Shown: piece after piece, positions 16,259-25,177 of the stretch
How the letters are laid out: each line of letters begins with the position of its first letter
Numbering within the stretch: position 1 is the stretch's first letter
Assembly: GCF_003172935.1 (NCBI RefSeq)
Contig: NZ_QGKS01000235.1
Span: 1 to 64,000, forward strand
Direction of reading: 5' to 3'
DNA length: 64,000 nucleotides
Source: Micromonospora sicca
Lineage (GTDB): Bacteria > Actinomycetota > Actinomycetes > Mycobacteriales > Micromonosporaceae
Position numbers and translations under genes: made by a program
Notes under the pieces: model-generated
What the model was told of the DNA's origin: nothing
Seen by the model: the letters and a program-made list of their open reading frames with translations, nothing else
The model's database searches: none

Positions 16259-16849
16259 TCAGTCGCCGGAGGCGGCGGACTCGTCGGCCGCGGGCGCAAG
16301 GACGTAGAGGCCGTGGGCCGGGTCGCGGTAGATCCCGGCGTCGGCGTGGGCCAGGCGCAGCTGTCCAGAGCCGACCATGAGGTCGAGCTCGGCATCGGTC
16401 CGGCCGACCCGCACACGGGTGGCCGGCCCGGCGAGCTGGCGCAGACGGCAGGAGTCGGTGTGCGGCAGGACGACGAGCACCCTGTCGCCGGGGTTGACGT
16501 AGCGCCGCCGTAGCGCCTGCCCGTTGTTGGCGTCGGCGTACTCGGTGCGGGCCTGGTCGCCGATCAGCATGTCGGCCCAGTTGCGGGCGTACCGGTACTC
16601 GCGGCCCAGCTTCTCCACGGCCGCGAGCGGCCCAGTGACGGCGGCGGTCGCGCCGGTCAGGTCGTCCTCGTTGATCAGGGCAGTCCGTAGCCGGTCGACG
16701 GTGAGCAGCAGCTCGGTTCGGGCGCGCCGCAGACGGCTCGCTGCCTGGGGCAGGTGCGCGGCGGCGGGAATGGAGTCGGTGGCGTGCTGGTCGAGGCTGC
16801 GGCCGGTGCGCCGGGTGATCCAGCGGCCGACCGAATCGAGGGTGAGCAT
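16259..16849 (-). CDS. Unknown element protein (196 aa)
   Basis: N-terminal MLTLDSVGRWITRRTGRSLD, a helical middle (LRRARTELLLTVDRLRTAL) likely to form a coiled coil, and a beta-rich end (RVLVVLPHTDSCRLRQLAG, then GLYVLAPAAD). No motif is recognised. Start ATG 16849 is preceded by GGAGGCTGCC and lies 9 bases after the stop of the upstream gene, so they form one operon. Confidence 0.65.
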   Translation of the reverse strand: MLTLDSVGRWITRRTGRSLDQHATDSIPAAAHLPQAASRLRRARTELLLTVDRLRTALINEDDLTGATAAVTGPLAAVEKLGREYRYARNWADMLIGDQARTEYADANNGQALRRRYVNPGDRVLVVLPHTDSCRLRQLAGPATRVRVGRTDAELDLMVGSGQLRLAHADAGIYRDPAHGLYVLAPAADESAASGD

Positions 16850-16858
16850 GGCAGCCTC

Positions 16859-17563
16859 CTATGCGGCGAGCTGGTCCAGTTCGGACTCGGTGAGCTGGTC
16901 GGGGGTGCGGCTGCGCCAGGTGGCCGAGTGCCGTAGTTGCCACCAGCGCAGCAGCGACCGGCAGGCCGGGGCGAGGTCGTCGCAGACCGGTAGCCGGTAG
17001 GTGATCGCGGGCTGGGCCTGCAGGTGCTCCGGGTTGGTGTACGCGGTCGGCAGCCAGCCGTCGTCGGTCCAGGCGACCTGGCCGATGATGCGGCACCGGG
17101 AGGGCACGCCGAACGCCTCGGCGGCCTCGGCGTCGGGGAGCACCCGCCATGTGTGTGGCCCGTGTGCGCGCAGCACGGCCACGCCCCGCGACGGGTCGCC
17201 CGGCTGTAGCAGCAGGTGGCGCTCGTCGCGGTGCTGCTCGATCTGGCGGTGTCTGCGCCAGGCGCGGTAGGCGTCGATGAGCAGGTCGGCGAGGATGCCG
17301 TGGCGCTGCACGGCGGCGAGCACGTTGGGCAGGGCCTGGCCGTAGCCGGCCAGGCGGAGGTCTGGGCGGGCGGTCAACTCCTGCACCGCCTTGTCGAGGA
17401 AGGCCGTGGTGTTGTTGAACCCGAGCGCGGTCCTGTGCAGGATGCGGGCGAGGTCGCCCAGGGCGTCCTCGGTGGCGGTGTCGTAGCGCCACAGGTGCTC
17501 GGCAAGGACGTCGTTGGTGACGGCGGCGATGCGCCGCAGGGCGGGGTCGGTCAGGAAGGACAT
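16859..17563 (-). CDS. Unknown element protein (234 aa)
   Basis: Starts MSFLTDPALRRIAAVTNDVL after GGAGGCACCC. The protein is largely alpha-helical with many Arg/His residues (YRAWRRHRQIEQHRDERHLL) and ends in LTESELDQLAA. No domain is recognised. Its position between transfer genes and regulators suggests an accessory role in the element. Confidence 0.65.
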   Translation of the reverse strand: MSFLTDPALRRIAAVTNDVLAEHLWRYDTATEDALGDLARILHRTALGFNNTTAFLDKAVQELTARPDLRLAGYGQALPNVLAAVQRHGILADLLIDAYRAWRRHRQIEQHRDERHLLLQPGDPSRGVAVLRAHGPHTWRVLPDAEAAEAFGVPSRCRIIGQVAWTDDGWLPTAYTNPEHLQAQPAITYRLPVCDDLAPACRSLLRWWQLRHSATWRSRTPDQLTESELDQLAA

Positions 17564-17608
17564 GGGTGCCTCCTATGGCGGATGGGCTGGGTGTGGGCAT
17601 GGCGAAGG

Positions 17609-17633
17609 CCGGTCGCAGCGGGGCTGCGACCGG
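17609..17633 (-). terminator. 10-bp hairpin after the gene at 17660
   Basis: CCGGTCGCAG (17609-17618) pairs with CTGCGACCGG (17624-17633) around CGGGG, just past the stop of the next upstream leftward gene. Confidence 0.65.
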
Positions 17634-17659
17634 TCCTCGGGTGTTCGGGTATGGGGTGT

Positions 17660-18361
17660 TTAGGCGATGGTCACGGCGCACAGGTGTGCGCTGGACTTGA
17701 GGCTGCGCAGGTACTTGATCGCCTTGTTGAAGAAGCGGAGCCGGTCGGCGAGGCTGTCGCTGGCGGGTTTGAGGAGCTTGCCCTCGGCGGTGATCAGCAG
17801 ATCGCCGACGATCGCGATGCGCCAGTGCAGTCCGGCGTAGGTTGCCTCTCCGGCCTGGTAGGCAGCCAGCTCGTAGGGGTCGAAGGTGTGGGCGCCGGCG
17901 TAGGCGAGCATCGCGAGGATGCGAGGCTGCTGCTCGAACCGGCGGCGGGCCTCGGCCAGGCTGAGCTTGGCCGGATCGGCGTGGTGCAGGGCTTGGAAGT
18001 CTTCCCAGGTGCGGGCGGGCCTGGTGGTGTTGTTGATGTGCTGGTTCCAGGCGTGCCAGCGCAGGCGGGCGTCGTTGGCGGCCTTGACGGCGCCACCGTT
18101 GAGGTCGAGGCGACCCTTACGGCCACCGGCGGCCATGGTGTGCGCGCCGAACGTGCGGACGGCGTCGAGCAGGTAGTACCCGAAGAATCGGGTGAGCCAA
18201 CCGATGAATCGGCGGTGGCGTACGTGGTAGCGCCGAGCTGGGGTGCCGTTGACATTGAGAAGGTCGTCGACCTTTTCGCAGGCGCTGAACCAGTCGGCGT
18301 CTTCGCCGGGGGCGAAGCAGACGGTGACGACCTGGTCGGTGAGCGGGGTGGGCTTGGGCAT
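17660..18361 (-). CDS. Unknown element protein (233 aa)
   Basis: Starts MPKPTPLTDQVVTVCFAPGE after AAGGGAG. It contains YHVRHRRFIGWLTRFFGYYL, LRWHAWNQHINNTTRP, FQALHHADPAKLSLAEARRR and a C-terminal basic helix (RLRFFNKAIKYLRSLKSSAH). No named family is recognised. The conserved aromatic/His segments suggest an enzyme or nucleic-acid-binding role, without evidence for either. Confidence 0.65.
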   Translation of the reverse strand: MPKPTPLTDQVVTVCFAPGEDADWFSACEKVDDLLNVNGTPARRYHVRHRRFIGWLTRFFGYYLLDAVRTFGAHTMAAGGRKGRLDLNGGAVKAANDARLRWHAWNQHINNTTRPARTWEDFQALHHADPAKLSLAEARRRFEQQPRILAMLAYAGAHTFDPYELAAYQAGEATYAGLHWRIAIVGDLLITAEGKLLKPASDSLADRLRFFNKAIKYLRSLKSSAHLCAVTIA

Positions 18362-18679
18362 GGCGGGGTGCTCCCTTCGCGAAGGAGTGATGGGGGTTGG
18401 TGATGCTGTGGTGTCACCGGATCGCGGCGTCTGGACCGGGAGTGCTGCCGTGCAAGGCGCGGGCGTGGATCACGAGCCGACCGGGAAGGTGGGCTGTGGG
18501 TGATCGGCGCGGGCGCGGGCAGGTCCGAGAGGGACAGACGGGCGGGGGGTGCGAGCAAAAAATGAAAGAGAAGAAGCTGCACCGTAGCCATGCGACCTGA
18601 CAGCACAGCCTCTGTCAGGAACCGCCTGCATGCCGTTGACCAGCGCTGACAGGTTCGACGTCTGGGCTGCCAGGGTCTG
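18362..18679 (-). promoter_or_regulatory. Intergenic region with repeated CTGTCA/TGACAG sites
   Basis: A gene-free 318 bases ahead of the leftward gene at 18361. It holds CTGACAG near 18597, CTGTCAG at 18612, CTGACAG at 18646 and CTGTCAG at 18677 (partly over the upstream stop), alternating in orientation. Another copy, CCTGACAGG, is near 19635. This is consistent with an operator array or accessory-protein binding sites. It contains an A-rich stretch (GCAAAAAATGAAAG) unusual for this DNA. Confidence 0.5.
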
Positions 18680-19537
18680 TCAGAGTAGGAAGACCCCGTT
18701 TTCGTCGAAGTTGGCGTTGGCGGCCACCGCCCGGCCGTGGTCGCTGGGCAGCTCCACCAGCCGCACCCGCTGGGTGTCGCCCACGGGAAGCCACACCGCT
18801 TCAGCCGGATCGCTGGCGTGAGTGGCCGTGGCGCAGGCGACGACTTCGGGCCGCCGGCCGCGCAGGTGCGCGTGGAGGTGCTCTTCGCGGTCCTCGCTGT
18901 GCACCCAGAACAGCACCGGATAGCGGGGGCCGTCTTTGCGTACCAGCTGCGCGTACTTGTCGATCTTGGCGGCTGCCTTGCCCAGCGGCTCGCTGCCGGT
19001 GTCCACCTCCAGCCACCAGCCCACCGTGGTGTCGCCGACGCTCCACAGCCCGTGCCCGTCCGGGGTGATCGACAGGAAGCGGGCGGTCGTGGTCGCCTCC
19101 GACCACCACCGTTGAAGCTGGGCTGCAGGGTGGCGGCGGGCGTACGCGGACAGCCGGACGCCGAACTCGTTGGCGGTGAGCAGGTGTGTCAGGTGTGGGT
19201 TGGCCGACAGTCGCTGCACGGTCTGACGGCTCGTGCGGGCGGTGGGCTCGGGACGTTTGTGGGCGGCGGCCTGGAACCGGTGCCCGTTGTGGCCGAGCGT
19301 CCAGTGCCACGGCTGGCTGCCTCCGCCGTCGCGGGCGAACCGGAACCGGTCCAGCAGGCCCAGGGCTCGCAGCTCGGTGAGGCGGATCTGGCAGGTCCGC
19401 CGGGCGTGGAAGAGCAGGTGATGGATCTGGTCGGTGGTGAGGACCTGGTGATCGTCGAGAAGCTGGAGCAGTTGACGGTCACGGGATGTGATGTGCGGGT
19501 AGATGGCCAGCAGGCCATCAGAGCGCGACTGCGGCAT
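18680..19537 (-). CDS. Replication-relaxation (Replic_Relax) family protein
   Basis: 285 residues. It fits the family of plasmid/ICE replication-relaxation proteins: a winged-helix N-terminus (TSRDRQLLQLLDDHQVLTTD, then QIHHLLFHARRTCQIRLTEL) followed by an alpha/beta domain (TANEFGVRLSAYARRHP, then PDGHGLWSVGDTTVGWWLEV with D/E residues and KIDKYAQLVRKDGPRYPVLF). The E-x-D-x-G ... K-I-x-x-Y pattern resembles a nuclease-like core. These proteins are thought to aid relaxosome function or plasmid replication. It lies next to the coupling protein gene, as expected for a DNA-processing module. Confidence 0.85.
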   Translation of the reverse strand: MPQSRSDGLLAIYPHITSRDRQLLQLLDDHQVLTTDQIHHLLFHARRTCQIRLTELRALGLLDRFRFARDGGGSQPWHWTLGHNGHRFQAAAHKRPEPTARTSRQTVQRLSANPHLTHLLTANEFGVRLSAYARRHPAAQLQRWWSEATTTARFLSITPDGHGLWSVGDTTVGWWLEVDTGSEPLGKAAAKIDKYAQLVRKDGPRYPVLFWVHSEDREEHLHAHLRGRRPEVVACATATHASDPAEAVWLPVGDTQRVRLVELPSDHGRAVAANANFDENGVFLL

Positions 19538-19652
19538 AGGTGGATACCCCTGGAGAGAGAGACCCGTTAGGGAGTCTGGATAGGTTGATCTTGCTGTCTG
19601 GCCGGCGGCGGGCCGGGTTCGGGCAGCTCAGGCACCTGACAGGCCAGTGCGA

Positions 19653-19701
19653 GGGGGCTCGCTTGAGGTCTCGTGTCGCAGACACCCCCAAGCGAGCCCC
19701 C
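19653..19701. other. Nested inverted repeat, candidate oriT or terminator
   Basis: GGGGGCTCGCTTG (19653-19665) is fully complementary to 19689-19701. The 23-base loop holds a second palindrome, GTGTC-GCA-GACAC. It sits between the coupling-protein gene (stop at 19742) and the replication-relaxation gene (start at 19537). Position beside DNA-processing genes makes oriT possible; a simple terminator for the coupling-protein gene is the alternative. Confidence 0.55.
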
Positions 19702-19741
19702 AATGCCGCATCCGGCCGAGGCCCGAAACGAGCGGCCTTGA

Positions 19742-22216
19742 TCAGCGTTCGCGGGCTTCCATGCGCCGTTTCATCGCCGTGCGGGCCAGTCGTTCCATCG
19801 GTGGTTCCTCGGTGTCGCGGCTGTGGGCGGCGGCGACCTCTTGGCGGATCGCGGTCGCCTCACCCACGATCTCGGCTGGTGGGTTCGTGGTGAACGTGAA
19901 CGCCGGCAGTTCCCGGTTGCCGACCAGCAGGCGGGCGGCAGCGGTGTAGACGTCGAGATGGGCCAGATCGTGCTCGTCCAACTCCGGTTTGGTGTGCCGG
20001 GACAACTCCCGGGCGTCGGCCGGGTCGACGTTGAAGTACAGCTTCGAGCGGGCGTTGGCCGATACCGCCGCAGCGACGTCCTTCGGCAGTTGCGCCAGGT
20101 CCTGGTGAGCCAGGACCAGACCCAACCTGAAACCCCGCGCCTCGGCGAGCATGTCCCCGACGCTGCCGGGCAGTGTCAGGAAGTTCTGGCACTCATCCAC
20201 AAACATTGTGGCGTCTTTGCGCTGGTCTTCGGGGATGCTGGCCCGTGCGATGGCGGCCTGCCAGACGCGGGCGACGATGAGCGAGCCGAGGATGCGGCTG
20301 GTCTCCTCGCCGAGGATGCCTTTGGGTAGCCGGCACAGCAGCACTCCACCGTCGAGGATCTTGCCCATGTCGAACGAGCTGTGGGCCTGGCCGATCACGT
20401 TCTTGACGAAGTCCCGCAACAGGAACGCCCGCAACCTTGCCAGGACCGGCGCGATGACCTGGCCCCGGAACTGCTCGTTGATGCCGTCGTACCAGACCCA
20501 GAACCCGCCGAGCCCGTCCGGGTCGTTCAGGCCGTGGGTGAACCTGGCCCGGAACTCCTTGTCCTGCAACAGTGACGGGACCAGGCTCAAGGTCGGTTTG
20601 GCATGCCGCATCAGCGTCAGGCACGCCACCCGCATGGTGTCGTCCATACGCGGACCCCACTGGCCCTGGAAGATCTTCGCGAAGATCCCGACCAGGTTGT
20701 CGACGGCCAGGTGCGGGTCCCCGTTGTCGTCGAGGGGGTTGAAGCAGCCGGGGTTCTCCTGGTCGGGGTCGATGATGACGATCTTCTTGGCGTAGGAGGC
20801 GGGGAGCCGGTCGAGGATGTCGGTGACCAGGTCCCCGCGCGGGTCGATGACCACCGTCCCGCGCCCGGCCCGGATGTCGCCCAGGATCATGTTCAACAGG
20901 AGCGTGGACTTGCCGACGCCGGTCTTGCCGACCACATGGATGTGCTGGCGGGCATCGGTCACATTCAGGCCCACCGAATGGTGGCCGATCTGCGAGCGTC
21001 CGATCACCTTCACCCCGCGCCCGCCGGAGGGCACGGCCACCGGCGCCGGCACCGCCTTGGCCCGAGCCCGGTCCAGGCCCGGCACGGCGAGGTCTTGCGG
21101 CAGCGCGGCGAGGGCCGCGAGCTCGGGTACGGTGGCCAGGAACCCGCGCCGCAGCCTGCGTCCGGCGACGGTGGCCACCGGGGCGGGCATCTTCATGCGC
21201 CGCAGCCGGTTCGGGCCGGTGTAGGCGGCGGCGGCCGAGGCGATGGTGTGCCTCAACCCGACGAGCCGCTCGCGGATCTGTTTGGCCCGCTGCTTGTCCG
21301 GCGGGGACTTGTCTGCGTCAGCCGCGACGGCGAACCGGACCGCGATCTCGTAGTGCGGCACCCGCACGGCCTTGTCCACGACGGTGCGGGCGTCGGCGGT
21401 GGCCACGGGGTCACGGTCGGCCGACCGTGCCGCCGTACCCGCGTGCGCGGGGGTTCGTGGCCGGGACGGGCCGGGCGTGAACACCTCCAGAATCCACAGC
21501 ACTGGTTCGATGGCCAGCCGTGCTATCCCGGAAACGGCGCGGGCGGCCACATCGGGCCGCCCGTGGGGATGGGTGGCGCTGGTCGCCGCCGCCCGTCTGG
21601 CGGCGCGTACGCGGCGGGCCGTGGCGGGCCGGGCGAGGATCTGCACTACCGCGTGTTCGCGGTGGCGGACCTCGGCCCCGGCCGACAGCAGTGCCCGCAG
21701 CGGGTCGGCGTCGTGCTCGGTGCGCAGCGGCAGCGCGTCGGTCGACTGCGGCCAGTGCGCCCCACCGACCTGCTCACCCACCCTCGATGGGATCGGCGCG
21801 GCGGCGTCGGCGGTGGTGAGCGTGGCGGCGGGCCAGGCCGCCCGGACGGCGGCCTCGACCGCGCCGGGCGGCACCGTGCCCGGCACCCACACCCGGATCG
21901 TCAGGGCTCGGCCGGTCCAGGTGTACTCCCAGCCGACGTGCGGGATGCCGTACACCCGCCGCCGCCACACCGAAGGCGTCAGGACGCCGACGAGGGTCGT
22001 CCAGAACGCCGGCGCCGATTCCGGGGTGACCTCCGGCGGCGCGGCGATGGTCAGCCACCGCGCCCCGGCGGCGTACCGCTGGTGCCGCCAGGCGAGCAGC
22101 CGATCGTGGCCGAACACCGCCGCGACGATCGCGGCGGCGGCGATGAAACCCAGCCACGGCCGCGCGACGATCCACTGCCAGACCTCGCCCGGATTGGTGA
22201 GGATGTCGGCGTTCAT
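19742..22216 (-). CDS. Type IV coupling protein (VirD4/TraD-like ATPase)
   Basis: 824 residues. N-terminal membrane segment (WLGFIAAAAIVAAVFGHDRL), a long linker domain, then the motor ATPase: Walker A HVVGKTGVGKSTLLLN near residue 428, VVIDPRGDLVTDIL, the TraG/TraD-type FNPLDD, Walker B ATMFVDECQNF near 670 and GLVLAHQDLAQLP. The TraD/TraM-recognition motifs confirm a coupling protein rather than an FtsK-type TraB. It would pump transferred DNA into the secretion channel at the membrane. Start ATG 22216 overlaps the stop of the VirB4 gene (ATGA). Confidence 0.92.
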   Translation of the reverse strand: MNADILTNPGEVWQWIVARPWLGFIAAAAIVAAVFGHDRLLAWRHQRYAAGARWLTIAAPPEVTPESAPAFWTTLVGVLTPSVWRRRVYGIPHVGWEYTWTGRALTIRVWVPGTVPPGAVEAAVRAAWPAATLTTADAAAPIPSRVGEQVGGAHWPQSTDALPLRTEHDADPLRALLSAGAEVRHREHAVVQILARPATARRVRAARRAAATSATHPHGRPDVAARAVSGIARLAIEPVLWILEVFTPGPSRPRTPAHAGTAARSADRDPVATADARTVVDKAVRVPHYEIAVRFAVAADADKSPPDKQRAKQIRERLVGLRHTIASAAAAYTGPNRLRRMKMPAPVATVAGRRLRRGFLATVPELAALAALPQDLAVPGLDRARAKAVPAPVAVPSGGRGVKVIGRSQIGHHSVGLNVTDARQHIHVVGKTGVGKSTLLLNMILGDIRAGRGTVVIDPRGDLVTDILDRLPASYAKKIVIIDPDQENPGCFNPLDDNGDPHLAVDNLVGIFAKIFQGQWGPRMDDTMRVACLTLMRHAKPTLSLVPSLLQDKEFRARFTHGLNDPDGLGGFWVWYDGINEQFRGQVIAPVLARLRAFLLRDFVKNVIGQAHSSFDMGKILDGGVLLCRLPKGILGEETSRILGSLIVARVWQAAIARASIPEDQRKDATMFVDECQNFLTLPGSVGDMLAEARGFRLGLVLAHQDLAQLPKDVAAAVSANARSKLYFNVDPADARELSRHTKPELDEHDLAHLDVYTAAARLLVGNRELPAFTFTTNPPAEIVGEATAIRQEVAAAHSRDTEEPPMERLARTAMKRRMEARER

Positions 22217-23964
22217 TCGGCCTCACCGATCCCCGTCACGGCGATCTTGTGCTCTGCCGACGACCCGACGCTGCGGAACGGGATTCGCGAACGGCCCGCG
22301 ACGAGCAGACCTTCGCCCCTGGGTGCCGACAGCAGCAGCCGCGACTCCCCGGCGGTGAGGCTGAACGCCTCAGCCACCGCGTCGATGGACTGCGTGCTCT
22401 GACGCATCAACACCTGGGTAGCGGCGTTGGACACCACGGCCAGGCCGAGGTCGGTGGACAGCACGTCGGCCGCGTCCTGGGTGATGACGCACAGCCCGGC
22501 CGAGCGCTTGCGGGCGGCCTTGGCCATCCGGAACAAGAACCGCGCGCCCTCGCCGTCGCGCATCAGCAGCCACGCTTCGTCCACGACGACGAGTTGCCGC
22601 CGCCGGCGGGCGCCGGTGGACGCAGTGTCGATGCCCGACCAGATCGAGTCCAAGGCGAGGAGCGTCCCGACGGTGCGCAGCTCGTCGGGCAGGTGCCGCA
22701 GGCTCCAGACCACCAGGTGTCCGCGCGGGGTGGTGGTGGTCGGCCCGTCGAACAGGGCGCTGAAGTTGCCGCTCGTCCAGGGGGCGAGCCGGGCGGCGAG
22801 CTGCCCGGCGGCCGGGTCGTCGTCGGCGGCCAATGTGTCGGCCAGGTCGCGCAGCAGTGGGGCGGGCTGGGTCCAGGTGGCCGGGTCGCCGTTGATCCCT
22901 GCCGCCGCGTAGGTGGCGGTGATGGCCCGGTCGAGGGCGGCGCGTTCGGTGGGCGGCGGTGGTGCGCCGAGCATGACCGCGATCAGCGTGTGCAAGTACA
23001 GGCCGCGCCGGGTCAAGGTGTCGGCCCGGTCGTCGGCGGGCAGATCGAGGGGGTTGACCCGCACGCCGGGCACGCCCAGCTGCACGACGGTGCCGCCGAC
23101 GTGCTCGGCCAGGGGCGTGTACTCGTCCTCGGGATCGATGGCGCTGACGCTGGTGCCCTGGTACAGGTTCCGCAGCACGTCGAGCTTGACGAAGTACGAC
23201 TTGCCCGCGCCCGAGCGTGCCAGGACCACGCTGTTGTGGTTGTCCTGCGCCCACCGGTTCCAGATCAGGACTCCGTTGCTGGTGGTGTTGACCCCGTAGA
23301 GCACGCCTTCGGGCGGGGCGAGGATGCCCGGTGCCGGGGCGGCGAGGTCGGCCGACGCCAGCGGGAACGCCGCCGCGAGGGCGGTGGTGTCGAGGATGCG
23401 GCGCATCCGCAGCGGGTCAACCCCGATCGGCAGCGTGGAGATCCAGCCCTGCTGGTGGCGGAACGTCGCGGGCTGCAAGTCCAGCAACACACTGGCGGCA
23501 GCCGACTTGACGCCCGCGGTGACGGTCCGCAGCTCGTCGAGGGTACGGGCATGGAGGGTGACGTAGATGCCGGTGTCGAACAGCTTCGCCGCGCCCCGGG
23601 CGACCCGCTCGGCGAGGTCGGCGGCGTCGGCCGCCGCCGCGTCGACCATCGGGTCACCGAGCTTGCCCTGGTCGGAGTCGAGCCGCCGCGACGATTCGAG
23701 GCGGGCGCGCTGGCGTTTGAGCATCGGCGCGGCCAGCTGCGGCGCGACGGGGTCGATGTGCACGGCGACGTCCACGCGGCCGGGGTAGGACAGCAGCGGG
23801 TCGAGCCAGGCCGGACCCACTTCGGCCGGGTATCCGCACACGGCGTAGGTGGCGGCGTAACCGTCGCCGACCTGCACGTGCCACGGGGTGACCGACACAG
23901 CGGCCGGGGAGGGCATGCCCTCCCCGGCCGCAACAATCTTGTTCTTGGACTTCACCAGGTTCAT
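22213..23964 (-). CDS. VirB4/TraC-type conjugation ATPase
   Basis: 583 residues. The N-terminal domain includes YAATYAVCGYPAEVGPAWLD, typical of actinobacterial VirB4-like proteins. The ATPase has Walker A VLARSGAGKSYFVKLD near residue 250, SAIDPEDEY, the VNPLDLP box and Walker B QLVVVDEAWLLM near 460, then VITQDAADVL. It powers assembly or substrate transfer in the type IV channel. Start ATG 23964 follows CGGAGCAGCAC. Both ends overlap neighbouring genes by ATGA, marking a tight transfer operon. Confidence 0.92.
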   Translation of the reverse strand: MNLVKSKNKIVAAGEGMPSPAAVSVTPWHVQVGDGYAATYAVCGYPAEVGPAWLDPLLSYPGRVDVAVHIDPVAPQLAAPMLKRQRARLESSRRLDSDQGKLGDPMVDAAAADAADLAERVARGAAKLFDTGIYVTLHARTLDELRTVTAGVKSAAASVLLDLQPATFRHQQGWISTLPIGVDPLRMRRILDTTALAAAFPLASADLAAPAPGILAPPEGVLYGVNTTSNGVLIWNRWAQDNHNSVVLARSGAGKSYFVKLDVLRNLYQGTSVSAIDPEDEYTPLAEHVGGTVVQLGVPGVRVNPLDLPADDRADTLTRRGLYLHTLIAVMLGAPPPPTERAALDRAITATYAAAGINGDPATWTQPAPLLRDLADTLAADDDPAAGQLAARLAPWTSGNFSALFDGPTTTTPRGHLVVWSLRHLPDELRTVGTLLALDSIWSGIDTASTGARRRRQLVVVDEAWLLMRDGEGARFLFRMAKAARKRSAGLCVITQDAADVLSTDLGLAVVSNAATQVLMRQSTQSIDAVAEAFSLTAGESRLLLSAPRGEGLLVAGRSRIPFRSVGSSAEHKIAVTGIGEAE

Positions 23965-24851
23965 GTGCTGCTCCGAAGGGTGATGGGGGCGCCGGGGACC
24001 GCTCGCGGGCCGGGCACCGGTGGACAGAAGGGATCGACCGCGTTGGCCAGGGCCGAGGCGACCGCCGGCCCGTCCAAGGCGGCGGCTTCGACACCGAGCC
24101 CGGACAGGGCGCGTACGGCGGTGTCGGCGACGTGTTCGCCGGTGACGACCGCGATCACCTGACGGCGCAGCGGATCGCGCTCGGCGTCGAGGTCGAGGAG
24201 AAACTCGGCGTAGTCGTCGGCGGCGGCCTGCAACGCCGGATGCGGCAGGCGCGGTGCGTGGTCGACGATCGCCTGCGCGTGGGCGGTCAGGTCGTGCCGC
24301 TGGGCGGCGACGACGATCTGCGCGGGGCCGGTCAGCGAGTTGAGGAACCGGCCGAAGCCGTCCAGCAGCGCGCCTTGCTCACCGCCACTGCGCAGGTGGA
24401 TGTTGGTGGTGCCGCAGGCGATGAGCACCTTGGCGCGGCCCTCGCTGGTGAGGACTCCGGTCGGGCTGACCGCCGTGACCGGCGAGCGTAGCGGCGCCGG
24501 AACGCTCGTCGTGCCGGCCACGGCCGCGACCGAGGTGGCCCGCGCCTTGCCCGGTGTCAGCTGGCGCGGGCTGCGGGACAGGGCGAAACAGTGCCGCATC
24601 CACACGTCCAGCGGTAGGCCGTCGCGGCGGCCGAGGGCCACCACGATCGCGATGGCGAACACGATGAACCCGGCCACGATCCAGACGACCGGCGGCAGTA
24701 GGTGCCCGAAGGTCTGGTACAGGCCGAATCCGCCCAGGCCGACGCCACCGACGATGCCGAGCTGCCGGAACGTCAACCCGAACGCGATACGGTCGGGCTC
24801 GTTGACGTTGGCCGGGACCACGGCGCGGGGTGTGGTGTCGTCGTGGGTCAT
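23961..24851 (-). CDS. PrgI/SCO6880-type conjugal membrane protein
   Basis: 296 residues. The N-terminus VVPANVNEPDRIAFGLTFRQ precedes two membrane helices (LGIVGGVGLGGFGLYQTFG and PPVVWIVAGFIVFAIAIVVA), then GRRDGLPLDVWMRHCFAL. This is the PrgI/VirB3-like layout seen just upstream of VirB4 in Gram-positive type IV systems. The soluble C-terminus (IHLRSGGEQGALLDGFGRFL and further) is like the SCO6880 family. It overlaps both neighbours by ATGA. Confidence 0.85.
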   Translation of the reverse strand: MTHDDTTPRAVVPANVNEPDRIAFGLTFRQLGIVGGVGLGGFGLYQTFGHLLPPVVWIVAGFIVFAIAIVVALGRRDGLPLDVWMRHCFALSRSPRQLTPGKARATSVAAVAGTTSVPAPLRSPVTAVSPTGVLTSEGRAKVLIACGTTNIHLRSGGEQGALLDGFGRFLNSLTGPAQIVVAAQRHDLTAHAQAIVDHAPRLPHPALQAAADDYAEFLLDLDAERDPLRRQVIAVVTGEHVADTAVRALSGLGVEAAALDGPAVASALANAVDPFCPPVPGPRAVPGAPITLRSST

Positions 24852-25162
24852 CGCCCACCTCGCACCGCGCGGCCGAACGGAATCTGGCGGGTGACGGTCT
24901 GGATCAGGACCGCCCGCAGCAGGATGCCGCCCAAGTTGGCCCCGCCCTTGCGGGTCACGAACCGGCTCATCATGCTCGGGATCTTGATGGTGACCCAGAG
25001 CAGCACGGCGACGAGCAGGAGGTTCAGGATGTCGGAGCCGGGCAGGCCCAGCAGGACCGGCAGGCTGGCGTCCGGGTCGGTCAGCAGCTGGATGCCGGTC
25101 GAGAACGCGATGGCCTGCAGGGTGGCGGTGCCGAGGCAGCCCAGCAGGGTCCCGGATCGGCG
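24848..25162 (-). pseudogene. C-terminal fragment of a VirB6/TrbL-like membrane protein
   Basis: An open frame of 104 codons without a start reads TLLGCLGTATLQAIAFSTG, then VLLGLPGSDILNLLLVAVLL, WVTIKIPSMMSRFVTRKGG and LIQTVTRQIPFGRAVRGG before a stop overlapping the PrgI-like start. Hydrophobic helices plus the 'K-I-P' motif match the C-terminus of actinobacterial VirB6-like channel proteins. An in-frame TGA at 25163-25165 ends the frame upstream, so the 5' part (normally several membrane helices) is missing at this point. The joint with the next gene is listed as a finding. Confidence 0.75.
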
Positions 25163-25177
25163 TCAACGCCGGCATGA

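Noticed and set aside
20603-24162. Long plus-strand frames opposite VirD4 and VirB4
   Set aside because: They are Gly/Arg/Val-rich mirror frames. Both minus-strand genes have full Walker motifs.
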